DNA of 64,000 bases from Mycobacterium sp. ITM-2016-00318 (GTDB lineage Bacteria; Actinomycetota; Actinomycetes; Mycobacteriales; Mycobacteriaceae): NCBI RefSeq assembly GCF_002968285.2, contig NZ_CP134400.1, forward strand, positions 2,356,001 through 2,420,000, in the 5' to 3' direction. Below, one piece after another: positions 14,777-23,327 of this stretch; position 1 is the stretch's first letter; every line of letters begins with the position of its first letter. Position numbers and translations under genes: made by a program. A model generated the notes under the pieces. That model made no database searches and was not told where the DNA came from. It saw only the letters and a program-made list of their open reading frames with translations.

Positions 14777-14919
14777 CCGACGCATCACCGAGCGCGACCA
14801 CTGCGATGCTGCACAGCGCCACGCTTCATCTGCCGAGGCGGACCGGTCGGCGACAACGGCATTTCGCCGAGAGGCCGACGAGCACTCTCGGCGCAGTTAC
14901 CCCTGACGTGACGTACGAG

Positions 14920-15162
14920 CTAGTTGACCGCCGGGCCAGACTGTTGGGCTCCGCTGAGTTCCTTCATGAACTCGTGGCACCGCTTGGCGCGATCGGCGTC
15001 CTGAGACATCACCTCTTCGAAGAACGACGCGATGTCGTCACGGCCGGCATTCTTCGCGTCACGCACATATTGTCCGTAATCGTGTCCCGCCTTCAGCGAG
15101 TGATATTGCACCGAGATCAGATCGAACGACACGTCATCAAAGCCAGTCTCTCCTGTAGCCAC
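14920..15162 (-). CDS. Small conserved helical mycobacterial protein
   Basis: 80 residues, acidic, predicted as a two-helix protein: ISVQYHSLKAGHDYGQYVRD then IASFFEEVMSQDADRAKRCH. The His, Asp, Glu and Tyr pattern recalls short ferritin-like or metal-binding helices, but I cannot name the family. It faces the damaged hydrolase and lies just downstream of the acyltransferase gene on the same strand, with a gap of about 110 bases. Confidence 0.65.
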   Translation of the reverse strand: MATGETGFDDVSFDLISVQYHSLKAGHDYGQYVRDAKNAGRDDIASFFEEVMSQDADRAKRCHEFMKELSGAQQSGPAVN

Positions 15163-15271
15163 GATTTCACCTCCATGAGTTGTGCTCGGTCAGGCGACGA
15201 CTACCCCGAACCGTTTCGGCAAAACGCACCTCCTGCGCAATTTCGCAGAGCGGATCCGCTTTCTCGACCAG

Positions 15272-16207
15272 TCAGCCGAACAGCGGTAGCGCCCGCTTGC
15301 GGGCCAGCGCGTCCATGCCGCGCTGAATGCTGTCCTCTACCTCACGGTATTTCTGCTCGACGTACTCGTCGTCCTCCGCACGGGCCGGATCATGATCGAC
15401 TTCCACGGCGGGCATCAGGCGGGTGCGGATCTTCGCCGGCAGGGGGAACTGCGGGAGCGCCGCCGGGGCGATTCCCCACGGTAGGGATATCGCCACCGGA
15501 AATACCTTGAGCCGCAACAGCTTATCGAGGCGCAAAGCCCGCGATAATCCGTCGCCGCGAATCAGCACCGGCATCGCGTCGGCCCCGCCGACCGTCGCGA
15601 TCGGCACGATCGGCACTCCGGCTTTGATCGCCATGCGGACGAACCCGGCGCGGCCCGCCAGATTCGCGACGTCACGTTCGGTCCACGGCCGCAACGAATC
15701 CACCTCACCGCCTGGCCACACAGCGACGTCACGGCCCTCGGCCAGTGCCGTGGCCATCGAATCGGGTGCGGCGGGCAGTACTCCCATCGCCCGGAAGTAC
15801 CGGCCGATCACCGGGATCGCCATCAGCGCATCATGGGCGGTGCCGTGCAGCGGGCGCTCTCGACCGAACCGGCGCCACCATTGCACCCCGACCGTCCACG
15901 CGTCCCACACGAAGGGTGCGCCCGAATGGATGCCAACCAGGAGGACCGGCGGTTCGAGCAGGTTTTCCCAGCCGTCGAATTCCATCCGGAACCAATGGTC
16001 CACCAGAAAGTTCCATACGTACTTCTGGCGCTGCATGGTTGCTTCGTCCTGGCCACGCAGGTCCCACTGTCCGGCCCGCTGGTTGAGCCAACCGCTGATA
16101 CCGCCGTCGCTGTCGGCGCGCCGCTCGGCCATCTTGCTGCGGGCTTGCTCGGCATGCTCTCGCGACTGCTGACGGACTGCGGTGGGGCGGCGATCGGCGT
16201 TGGACAT
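15272..16207 (-). CDS. Lysophospholipid acyltransferase-family protein
   Basis: 311 residues from ATG at 16207 (MSNADRRP). Motif I is GIHSGAPFVWDAW near 95-107, a spaced form of the HX4D motif seen in mycobacterial and eukaryotic DGAT-like relatives. Motif III follows as AVWPGGEVDSLRPW and motif IV as VPIVPIATVGGADAM. The enzyme should transfer acyl groups to a glycerolipid or related alcohol at the membrane. The exact substrate is not readable from sequence. An upstream in-frame ATG adds 12 non-conserved residues. Confidence 0.8.
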   Translation of the reverse strand: MSNADRRPTAVRQQSREHAEQARSKMAERRADSDGGISGWLNQRAGQWDLRGQDEATMQRQKYVWNFLVDHWFRMEFDGWENLLEPPVLLVGIHSGAPFVWDAWTVGVQWWRRFGRERPLHGTAHDALMAIPVIGRYFRAMGVLPAAPDSMATALAEGRDVAVWPGGEVDSLRPWTERDVANLAGRAGFVRMAIKAGVPIVPIATVGGADAMPVLIRGDGLSRALRLDKLLRLKVFPVAISLPWGIAPAALPQFPLPAKIRTRLMPAVEVDHDPARAEDDEYVEQKYREVEDSIQRGMDALARKRALPLFG

Positions 16208-16306
16208 GCCAACCGGGTACCCACGTCGTGAGCGGCGCCACACACACTCAGCCTGTGAGGTGGCTGGATACCGACCGCATTCGCCGCTGCAGAGGCCAAT
16301 CGTGCC

Positions 16307-16507
16307 TCAGCCGGCGTACACGGGCTCCGGTTCTGACCCGACGGGGCTGATCGTCGTCATATCCGGGAAGCTCGGCGCATTCAGTCGCACCTGCGATGTC
16401 GACGTCGGAGCCGAGACCGCCGGCCGATCCCTCATCAACGTCGTCGCGACCATCACGGCCGTGACCGGGATAGCGAGCGACGCCGTTATCAGAATCCACT
16501 CCCACAC
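16307..16507 (-). CDS. Small single-TM hypothetical protein
   Basis: 66 residues from GTG at 16507. One hydrophobic helix near the N terminus (WILITASLAIPVTAVMVATTLM) is followed by a Ser/Pro/Thr-rich tail, so it would sit in the membrane with an exposed C terminus. It lies between the cutinase-like and acyltransferase genes on the same strand. There is no strong ribosome binding site. An overlapping frame on the same strand is less protein-like. Confidence 0.4.
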   Translation of the reverse strand: MWEWILITASLAIPVTAVMVATTLMRDRPAVSAPTSTSQVRLNAPSFPDMTTISPVGSEPEPVYAG

Positions 16508-16554
16508 ATCCGGATGGCCGGGACGGAGGCCGGTCGAATGGGAGAAGCGGCTCG

Positions 16555-17154
16555 TCAGGCCCGGGTCGTCAACGCGTGCGCGGCGAAATCAGCTGCCTGA
16601 TCGGCCGTTCCGTTGGTCTTGTACGCGCTGTGAGCCGAGCGGTCCGTGCCTCCCGGGAAGCAGATCGGGTCGCCGGGGTTGCACAGTTCGAGGGTCTTGG
16701 CCGCGAAGAGATGGCCGATGGTGACGGGCGGCGCGTCGCGGGCGACCAGGTTCAGGAAGCCGTCCGACGGAGTGCCGAACAACACAACCGCCGCAACGTG
16801 CGAAGCGACCGACGGCGGTAGCGTGCCCGCGACTCCGTCGGGCAGGACGGTCCCGGCGGGGACGGTGTCGGTGGCCAGCGAAGCCGGGTAGTCCACGCCG
16901 TAAGCCTCGACCGTTTTGCCGCCGAGACGGGCGTTGAGTGCGTCGACGAACGCCTGCCCTGTCGCACCGACGCCGGGGGCTTCGAATGTCCCACGGGCGA
17001 AGACGACCTCGACGTCGCTACAGGAAGGATCCTCGGCGGCTGCTGCGAGGCCGGTTGCCTGTGGGCCGATCAACGCCGCGAAGGCGACGACGACGGCGGC
17101 GAGCCAGCGCAACGCCCGCGGACATGTTGTGGCAACAGATCGGAGGTTGCGCAT
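16555..17154 (-). CDS. Cutinase-family protein lacking the catalytic serine segment
   Basis: 199 residues from ATG at 17154, six bases after AAAAGGG. A signal peptide (about 1-40) precedes the fold: DVEVVFARGTFEAPGVG, then VEAYGVDYPASLA. In mycobacterial cutinases about 45 residues follow here, including the nucleophile G-Y-S-Q-G; in this protein the text jumps straight to TDTVPAGTVLP and PPSVASHVAAVVLFGTPS. The Asp loop LCNPGDPIC and the His (SAHSAY) remain. An in-frame internal deletion has removed the catalytic Ser, so the product should fold only partly or be inactive. Confidence 0.75.
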   Translation of the reverse strand: MRNLRSVATTCPRALRWLAAVVVAFAALIGPQATGLAAAAEDPSCSDVEVVFARGTFEAPGVGATGQAFVDALNARLGGKTVEAYGVDYPASLATDTVPAGTVLPDGVAGTLPPSVASHVAAVVLFGTPSDGFLNLVARDAPPVTIGHLFAAKTLELCNPGDPICFPGGTDRSAHSAYKTNGTADQAADFAAHALTTRA

Positions 17155-17258
17155 CGTCGGCCCTTTTCGCTCGGCAAAGATCATTCAAACGATGAGAACT
17201 CGCGGACTGCGCGAATTAATTCAATGACTGTGACCGCCACGCGGTTAGGGTGATCGCC

Positions 17259-18050
17259 GTGGCTGAAGTGAGTGAGCGTGCACGTTCGCGGACCTTCGTT
17301 GTGACGGGGGTCTCGTCAGGCATCGGGCTCGCCACCGCGCAGCGTCTGCTCGCCGAAGGCGGAACCGTCGTGGGTGCGGACGTCACCGCTGGACCCGATC
17401 TCGGCGAGCGGTTCTCGTTCGTCAGCGCCGATGTGTCCGACGAAGCGGCCGTCGCCCATGTTTTCGCCGCCGTGCCCGATCGACTCGACGGCGTTGTGCA
17501 CGCCGCCGGTATCGCCAGCGGCGGTCCGGTCCATCTGCTCGACAAGGCGGAGTGGGACCGGGTGATCGCGATCAACCTCACCGGCACTTTCCTGGTGGCC
17601 AAGGCGGCACTGGCCACAATGATCGAGCAGCCCAGGCACAACGGCGAGCGCGGCTCGCTCGTCACCCTTGCCAGCGTGGAAGGCCTCGAAGGCACCGCGG
17701 GCGGAAGCGGCTACAACGCCTCCAAGGGCGGCGTCGTGCTGCTGACCAAGAACATCGCCCTCGACTACGGGCCCAGCGGTATCCGGGCCAACGCGATCTG
17801 CCCGGGCTTCATCGCGACCCCGATGTTGGACAACGTTTTCAGTATCGACGGTATGCAGGGCCCGCTCGCCTCGATCACCGAGGAGCACGCCCTGCAACGG
17901 CTCGGCAGGCCCGAGGAGATCGCCGCCATGGCCGCATTCCTGGTGTCACCGGACGCCTCGTTCGTCAGCGGCCAGGCGATCGCGGTCGACGGCGGCTACA
18001 CCGCTGGCCGCGACCACGGCGTCGTCGCGCTCTTCGGCTTGCCCAAGTGA
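17259..18050 (+). CDS. Short-chain dehydrogenase/reductase
   Basis: 263 residues from GTG at 17259, which has GGTGAT just upstream; GTG at 17250 is an alternative. The cofactor motif is TGVSSGIG, VHAAG replaces the usual NNAG, and the catalytic set is Ser of TLASVEG with YNASKGG. DVTAGPD at strand two hints at NAD. The C terminus has the usual DGGYTAG. Classical SDR of the FabG-like type; substrate unknown. It is divergent from the cutinase gene across a 104-base gap that contains the palindrome GAATTAATTC (17213-17222). Confidence 0.8.
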   Translation: MAEVSERARSRTFVVTGVSSGIGLATAQRLLAEGGTVVGADVTAGPDLGERFSFVSADVSDEAAVAHVFAAVPDRLDGVVHAAGIASGGPVHLLDKAEWDRVIAINLTGTFLVAKAALATMIEQPRHNGERGSLVTLASVEGLEGTAGGSGYNASKGGVVLLTKNIALDYGPSGIRANAICPGFIATPMLDNVFSIDGMQGPLASITEEHALQRLGRPEEIAAMAAFLVSPDASFVSGQAIAVDGGYTAGRDHGVVALFGLPK

Positions 18051-18644
18051 CTATCGCGGCCGGTCCACTTCGTAGGTGCCGTTGTCGTCGGAGAACACCA
18101 CCAGCACTTGCCGTTTCCGGCCCTCGACGACCACCTGGCACGTGAACGAGGCGCCCTTTCTGATCTCGGGGTCGTTGCCGTCGTTGCACACGACGTCGGA
18201 CACGTTCGTCGCGCCGTACCCGTCGTCGGGGTCGAGCAGGATGCGCTGCACGCCCGCCTCGGCCTTGGACACGCTGAGCACCTTGCCTTTCAGCATGTCG
18301 AGTTCTGACATCGCGACCATGAGCACCAGCACTGCGGCGGCTATCGCGAGGACGCCGACGCCGATCAACAGCGCGAGCTGTCCGCGCTTGCGCGGGGGCG
18401 CCGCCTTCGCGTGACGATTGCGGGTTGCGCTGGGTGGTCGATCACGGCGCGGCACCTGTGATGGCGCAGGCATGGCAGGCGCCGGCGGCGCGGGCATCCG
18501 CGGCGGCGCGGGAACGCGCTTGTTGGCGTTCTTCCACCAGGGCTCTTCGGCTGGGACCGGATCCGCGCGGGCAGGCTGCCGCAACGGCACCTCGACGGTC
18601 TTGTCTTCGGGCCTCGGGTGCCGGGGATCCCGCGGTCCGCTCAC
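18051..18644 (-). CDS. DUF4333-type single-TM protein
   Basis: 197 residues from GTG at 18644, 14 bases after the lipoprotein gene stop and preceded by GAGAGA. The first 85 residues are Pro/Arg-rich and cytosolic, then one TM helix (LALLIGVGVLAIAAAVLVLMVAM), then a DUF4333-like domain: VQRILLDPDDGYGATNV, then VSDVVCNDGND and FTCQVVVEG, two cysteines probably forming a disulfide outside the membrane. Likely co-transcribed with the upstream metallopeptidase. Role unknown. Confidence 0.75.
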   Translation of the reverse strand: MSGPRDPRHPRPEDKTVEVPLRQPARADPVPAEEPWWKNANKRVPAPPRMPAPPAPAMPAPSQVPRRDRPPSATRNRHAKAAPPRKRGQLALLIGVGVLAIAAAVLVLMVAMSELDMLKGKVLSVSKAEAGVQRILLDPDDGYGATNVSDVVCNDGNDPEIRKGASFTCQVVVEGRKRQVLVVFSDDNGTYEVDRPR

Positions 18645-18657
18645 GTGGCTGATTCTC

Positions 18658-20097
18658 TCAGGTGAATCGCTGATCGCAATTGTCGGCGTCGCCGAGCAGG
18701 CCGGTGCGAAACGCAAGGATCCGGGTGAAGCCGGATGGCACAGGGGTTCCGTTGACGTCGGTGGCCACCACGCCGTTGGTCAGCAAGCCCGACACCGCCT
18801 CATCGAGATCGCCGGCGCCGAGGACGAGCTGGTTGCCCGACGGCCCGCGTATCGGATCGGCCATCTTCCGTTGCGCGACACCCGTCAGGCACGCGCTGCG
18901 CATCGCGGTCACTGGCGTGTTGAGCGGCAGTCCCCGGTCATGTTGCAGCGCAAGCGCATAGCGCGAGGTGACCATCGACAGCGCCGTGTTGTCGCCCTGC
19001 AGCAGCACGAAGTCGCTCTCGTCGGCCGGGGCGCCGATCTGACGCAGGGTCGGCATGTCGACGGCGATGGCGTTCGGCCCGGGACAGTAGACGACCGGCT
19101 GCTGCTGACTCGCCGAGCAGTTGTCGCCGTCGGCGGTGAGGGTCGGCGGGTTCGCCGGAGCGTAGACCTGATCCAAGAGCTCCATGAGTGTCGAGAGCGT
19201 CTCATCGTCGATCGCGATGTCGCTCTGCGGGCTCGCCGGATCGAACAGCGACGGCGGGAGGTTGCCGCGACGTTGCTGTATTTCATTGGAATCCATTGCG
19301 GCACAACCATCTGTGCCGATGTCGAAGCCGGTCTGGAAGGCGCTCACCCGGTCGAGTGCGGTGCCGTGCGACGGCGGGTCGAGTGTCAGCGTGTCGAAGG
19401 TGGAGATCGGGTCGCGCCCGGCGATCGCGCCAGCCATCACCTGGTCGAGGGCGCGGCTGGTGTTGATGCTGAACCGCGGCGAGTGTCCTTCGGCCACCCA
19501 GCGCATGTAGACCCCCGCAAAGCAGTCGGCCTGCTGTTCGCGGACCAGGATGGAGGACCTCTGCTCGCCGACCAGTCCGGCGCGCCACTGCAGGGCGTGG
19601 CCGTATTCGTGGGCCAGCAGTCCGTTGATCTCCATGTCGCCGAAGAACTCCTTGGCGACGGGCATCAGGTTGACGCGGTCCCAGGCGATCAGGTCGTCGG
19701 GGGCGCAGTACAGCGCGTTGTAGTCGAATGCGGCCGCCGGTTCGCCGCAGATGGTGGCCGCGCTTCTAGGATCGACCGACACCAGCCGGGATACCGGTGC
19801 GAACCTTCCGGCGAATGCGTCCGAGTAGTGCTGCGACCAGAAGTCCTCGATGTCTTCGATCGCCAGCAGCGCCGCGCGGTCGATGTCCCCGTCGTCGGTG
19901 TCCTCAACCCGCCCGGTGGCCGTGGGCGCGGCCTCGCGCGGTCCACTCGGGCCGTCCGAGGTCGGCAGGCCCGCCACCCGGTACGGGTCGTAGCGCATCG
20001 ACACCGCCCGGCCGTCGAGCACCGTGGCCTGGCTGCAGCCGGCTACGGTCATCGCCACACAGGCAGCGGCGATGCAGGCACGGACAGACAAGATCAC
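18658..20097 (-). CDS. Lipoprotein neutral zinc metallopeptidase (YpfJ-like)
   Basis: 479 residues. GTG at 20097 gives a proper lipoprotein signal with lipobox VAGC (Cys21); upstream starts would bury it. The zinc motif HEYGH is at about 163-167 with the following Glu region REQQADCFAG, as in the putative neutral zinc metallopeptidase family. Several cysteine pairs later in the protein suggest an extracytoplasmic fold. TACCGT lies six bases before the GTG, consistent with a leaderless transcript. It probably acts at the cell envelope; substrate unknown. A single-TM protein gene follows 14 bases downstream. Confidence 0.8.
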   Translation of the reverse strand: MILSVRACIAAACVAMTVAGCSQATVLDGRAVSMRYDPYRVAGLPTSDGPSGPREAAPTATGRVEDTDDGDIDRAALLAIEDIEDFWSQHYSDAFAGRFAPVSRLVSVDPRSAATICGEPAAAFDYNALYCAPDDLIAWDRVNLMPVAKEFFGDMEINGLLAHEYGHALQWRAGLVGEQRSSILVREQQADCFAGVYMRWVAEGHSPRFSINTSRALDQVMAGAIAGRDPISTFDTLTLDPPSHGTALDRVSAFQTGFDIGTDGCAAMDSNEIQQRRGNLPPSLFDPASPQSDIAIDDETLSTLMELLDQVYAPANPPTLTADGDNCSASQQQPVVYCPGPNAIAVDMPTLRQIGAPADESDFVLLQGDNTALSMVTSRYALALQHDRGLPLNTPVTAMRSACLTGVAQRKMADPIRGPSGNQLVLGAGDLDEAVSGLLTNGVVATDVNGTPVPSGFTRILAFRTGLLGDADNCDQRFT

Positions 20098-20331
20098 AGT
20101 GCGACGGTACCGGGCGCCGGCCCCGACCTTGCATTTCAGCGCGGGTGTAACGGATCCGGTGACGGAGCGATCTAAATGTTGGAACCGGATCGTCGCCCCG
20201 CCACAGGCGTCGGTTCTTCCACCCAACAAGCACCGCGGCGCCTGCTGGTCCACTTCCAGTGTCGGGGGAGATGGCTGCAAGCAGCGGTGGCGGCTTTCGC
20301 CGCCTCTTTGAGACCAGAGGAGTCGACACAC

Positions 20332-22056
20332 ATGCGTGCCCCCCTTAAAACCTGCTCCTGGCGAAGCGCTGTCGCTGTGTTTGCGTCGGGAGCCGTCATT
20401 TCTTTGAGTGCGCTCAGCGGGGGCGTCGCGCCGGCACTAGCCAAACCGGACAAGAATGACCCGGGGATACCGATCATTCCGACGCCGGAAGTCGTCATAC
20501 CGGAAGCTCCACAGGCCAAGCCCGAGCAGCAGGCCCCCGTCGAGGTGCCGCGTGCACCCCAGCAGCCGCCGAGCCCGCCGCAGGTGATAGACGCGCCGCC
20601 GCAGCAGGCGCCGGCTCCGCAGATCCAGGCGCCACCGGAGCCCGCAGCGCCTGCCCCGCAGATCGCGGCCCCCGCCCCCAAGAAGGAGCAGCCGCGAGTC
20701 GTGGAGGCGCCGAAGGCCGACGTGCCCAAGGTCGACCCGCCGAAGGCCGATGCACCGCCGGTGGAAGCGCCGAAGGCCAACGCGCCGAAGGTCAATGCGC
20801 CCAAGGTCGATGCACCGCCGGTTGAGGCTCCGAAGGTCGACGTGCCGAAGGCCGACGTGCCCAAGGTCGACGCGCCGAAGGTCGAGGCGCCGAATGCGGA
20901 CGCGCCTGCGCCGCTGCCTGCCGTCGAGGAGCCGGGCAAGCCGGGCGATCCGAAGCAGGATGCGCAGCTGCCGAGGAATCTGGCGCCCGGTCAGACGGCG
21001 AAGGGTGACGAGCAGACTCCCGGCGACAAGCAGTTGCCGGCCGCCGATGAGCCCGACCCGTCGGCGACATCGAAGGGCGCGCAGCGGGTGGCGATGGCTG
21101 CACCCGACACGCTCAAGGCGCCGGAGCAGGACATCCAACTCGCCAGGCAGGCGACCCCGATCGAGGTGAAGCCGGAGCCGGCCAAGAAGGAAGACATCGA
21201 CTTCCTGGCCAGCGCGGTCAATCTGCAGAGCAAGAACAGGCTCGGCCCGTTCGAGTCTGGTTTCAATGCGGGATCGGACTTCTCGGTCGGTGGCGACCGG
21301 GTCCGCGATTTGGATGACAGGTTCTGGGACCAGAGGGTTCGTCAGTGGGATCCGGATTGGATCGAATACGACCGGTTCTACCGCCCGATCATCTTCAATC
21401 CGTTCCGGGCGCCGGTGCGGATCGTCTACGCGCTCGCCAACGCCACGCGAATCCTGGTCATCGAGCCTCTCGCGAGGGTCGTGGTCGACCTCGCCGAGGT
21501 TGCGGCGTACAGCTTCACCGCAGTGGTACTCGGCGCCGCGAACGTGGTCTCCGACGTGGCCAACGTCGCCGCCGACGTGGTGAACGTGGCGGTCGGAACC
21601 ATCTTCGGCGGTGGCTACGTGCCTCAAGCAGGGCTGCCGTTCGTGCCGCCGCCTCCGCTGCTGCGGTATGACAACGTGCCGGTGCAGGTGCGCTACTCGA
21701 ATGCGACGTACGAGCCGTTCCGGGTCAACCAGATCGTCGACGTCGGCGACGACGTTCAGTACGGCGGCAGGAAGGTGCTGCTCGACGGCGCGACGCCGGC
21801 CTGGGGACAGTGGGTCACGTCCCCTGCGGGTGAGCGGCAGTTCGAGGTGCATCGCACCCAGCAGTACCCGGGCCTCGGCGAACCGCAGGAGGCGCCGCTG
21901 CCGGGCGATTACCGGATGCAGCTGGCCTCCGGCGAGTCCTCGGATTTCGACCGTACGCAGATGTATCTGATCGCCGCAGGCGGAGTGGTCGGTGGGCTCG
22001 GCATCGGTGCTCTGGGTCTCGCCTTCTACCTCGGGCGTCGGCGACTGCAGGTGTAG
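20332..22056 (+). CDS. Exported Lys/Pro/Ala-repeat surface protein with C-terminal TM
   Basis: 574 residues from ATG at 20332 after AGAGGAG. A signal peptide (to about residue 38) precedes roughly 90 residues rich in Pro, Gln and Ala, then a repeat tract (about 122-200) of units such as APKVDVPKADVPKVDAP. A folded-looking part follows (IEYDRFYRPIIFNPF, then hydrophobic helices ILVIEPLARVVVDLAEV and FTAVVLGAANVVSDVAN). The end has a TM helix (IAAGGVVGGLGIGALGLAFYL) and RRR. Probably anchored in the membrane with the Pro-rich region in the cell wall. Function unknown. Confidence 0.75.
   Translation: MRAPLKTCSWRSAVAVFASGAVISLSALSGGVAPALAKPDKNDPGIPIIPTPEVVIPEAPQAKPEQQAPVEVPRAPQQPPSPPQVIDAPPQQAPAPQIQAPPEPAAPAPQIAAPAPKKEQPRVVEAPKADVPKVDPPKADAPPVEAPKANAPKVNAPKVDAPPVEAPKVDVPKADVPKVDAPKVEAPNADAPAPLPAVEEPGKPGDPKQDAQLPRNLAPGQTAKGDEQTPGDKQLPAADEPDPSATSKGAQRVAMAAPDTLKAPEQDIQLARQATPIEVKPEPAKKEDIDFLASAVNLQSKNRLGPFESGFNAGSDFSVGGDRVRDLDDRFWDQRVRQWDPDWIEYDRFYRPIIFNPFRAPVRIVYALANATRILVIEPLARVVVDLAEVAAYSFTAVVLGAANVVSDVANVAADVVNVAVGTIFGGGYVPQAGLPFVPPPPLLRYDNVPVQVRYSNATYEPFRVNQIVDVGDDVQYGGRKVLLDGATPAWGQWVTSPAGERQFEVHRTQQYPGLGEPQEAPLPGDYRMQLASGESSDFDRTQMYLIAAGGVVGGLGIGALGLAFYLGRRRLQV
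20700..20925 (+). repeat. Degenerate tandem repeat coding for (V/A)(P/E)APK(V/A)(D/N)
   Basis: Within the surface protein gene, short units coding for P-K-x-D-x-P or P-P-V-E-A-P-K recur about fifteen times with high similarity (for example GCGCCGAAGGTC and GTGCCCAAGGTC). Such tracts change length by slippage and recombination. The encoded stretch is strongly Lys- and Pro-rich and should be extended. Confidence 0.75.
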
Positions 22057-22068
22057 CGGCGACGGCTG

Positions 22069-22094
22069 GAGTGCTGGACAGCTGTCCGGCACTC
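22069..22094. promoter_or_regulatory. 26-bp near-perfect inverted repeat around GGACAGCTGTCC
   Basis: GAGTGCTGGACAG pairs with CTGTCCGGCACTC with a single mismatch. It lies 12 bases after the surface protein stop, with no T-run, so it could be a hairpin terminator or an operator. It shares its core (GGACA-N2-TGTCC) with a second palindrome at 22181. Confidence 0.5.
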
Positions 22095-22180
22095 TCGCCG
22101 ATCCCCGGTGGTGCACAACCAGCGGATTTGGGCGCAAGCCCATGACCTGCCTTGTTCGTCTCGGGTCGCATCCATTAAGT

Positions 22181-22194
22181 TGGACAGGTGTCCA
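22181..22194. promoter_or_regulatory. Palindromic operator candidate TGGACA-GG-TGTCCA
   Basis: A perfect 6-2-6 palindrome 24 bases before the reductase start. TetR-type regulators bind sites of this form. No regulator gene is adjacent. Confidence 0.5.
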
Positions 22195-22218
22195 GCAGCG
22201 GCCCTTGAGGAGACAGCT

Positions 22219-23295
22219 ATGGCGATCCGCGTCGCACATATCGGCACGGGCAATGTCGGCAGTATCGCGCTCAACCATCTGATCAGCGATCCGCGATTCG
22301 AACTCACCGGCGTGTGGGTTTCATCGGACGCGAAGGTCGGCAGGGACGCAGGTGAGTTGGCCGGGCTCGACGCACCGACAGGCATAGTCGCCACCAACGA
22401 CCTCGACGTGCTGCTGGCCGACCAACCCGAGTGCGCCGTCTACTGCGCGATGGGCGACAACCGGATCCCCGAGGCGGTCACCGACGTCCTGCGCATCCTG
22501 TCTGCGGGCATCAATGTGGTCGGCACATCGCCAGGGGTGTTCCAGTATCCGTGGGGCGTCATGCCCGACAAATACATCGCGCCAATCGAACATGCCGCGC
22601 AACAAGGCAATTCGAGCCTGTTCATCTCCGGCGTCGACCCCGGCTTCGCCAACGACCTGATCCCGTTCGCCATCGCGAGCACCTGCCAGCGCATCGAACA
22701 GGTTCGGTGCATGGAGATCGCCGACTACGCCACCTACGACGGCGCGACGGTGATGTTCGACGTGATGGGTTTCGGCTGGACACTCGACAAGACGCCGATG
22801 TTGTTGCAGCCAGGGGTTCTCGGCATGGCATGGGGCACAACGATCCGCCAGCTGTCCGCCGGCTTCGGCATCGAGGTCGACGAGATCAAGGATTCCTGTA
22901 TCAGGATCCCGGCGCCCGAGGCCTTCGACGTCGCGGTCGGCCACATCCCCGAGGGCGGTCAGGCCGCGCTGCGGTTCGAGATCGTCGGCATGGTCAAGGG
23001 CAGGCCCGCCATCGTCATCGACCACGTCACGCGGCTGCGCGAGGATCTGTGCCCCGAGTGGCCCCAGCCCGCACAGCCGGGCGGCTCGTACAAGGTCGAG
23101 ATCGTCGGCGAGCCCTCCTACACCGTCGACATCTGTCCGACCAGTCGCAGAGGCGACCACAACTATGCCGCGATCGCGGCCGGTGCTGGCAGAGTGGTCA
23201 ACGCGATCCCCGCGGTCGTCGCTGCGCCGCCGGGAATCCGGACCACGCTCGATCTGCCGCTGATCACCGGCAAGGGACTGTTCGACGCCAAATAG
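22219..23295 (+). CDS. Dihydrodipicolinate reductase-like NAD(P)H-dependent oxidoreductase
   Basis: 358 residues from ATG at 22219 after TTGAGGAGA. The N-terminal Rossmann motif is VAHIGTGNVGSIAL; LFISGVDPGFANDL and the central strand GTSPGVFQYPWG fit the DapB-like family of actinobacteria that reduce imines or act with steroid and lipid genes rather than in lysine synthesis. It is 33 bases upstream of a FabG3-like SDR and probably co-transcribed. Two palindromes sit upstream. The substrate is unknown. Confidence 0.8.
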   Translation: MAIRVAHIGTGNVGSIALNHLISDPRFELTGVWVSSDAKVGRDAGELAGLDAPTGIVATNDLDVLLADQPECAVYCAMGDNRIPEAVTDVLRILSAGINVVGTSPGVFQYPWGVMPDKYIAPIEHAAQQGNSSLFISGVDPGFANDLIPFAIASTCQRIEQVRCMEIADYATYDGATVMFDVMGFGWTLDKTPMLLQPGVLGMAWGTTIRQLSAGFGIEVDEIKDSCIRIPAPEAFDVAVGHIPEGGQAALRFEIVGMVKGRPAIVIDHVTRLREDLCPEWPQPAQPGGSYKVEIVGEPSYTVDICPTSRRGDHNYAAIAAGAGRVVNAIPAVVAAPPGIRTTLDLPLITGKGLFDAK

Positions 23296-23327
23296 ATTGC
23301 GCGACAACGACAAAGGAGAACACTTCA

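Noticed and set aside
14398..15510. 370-residue plus-strand gene
   Set aside because: Its first half is the displaced C-terminal part of the damaged hydrolase and its second half lies antisense to two convincing minus-strand genes.
18418..20175. 585-residue plus-strand frame
   Set aside because: Antisense shadow of the lipoprotein metallopeptidase and DUF4333 genes, which have signal, lipobox and zinc motif on the minus strand.
20700..20925. CRISPR-like array
   Set aside because: The repeats are short, degenerate and in-frame coding units with no spacers; no cas genes are present anywhere in the window.
20437..22278. 613-residue minus-strand frame
   Set aside because: Shadow of the repeat-rich surface protein; its Arg/His-rich text is the mirror of the Lys/Pro repeats.
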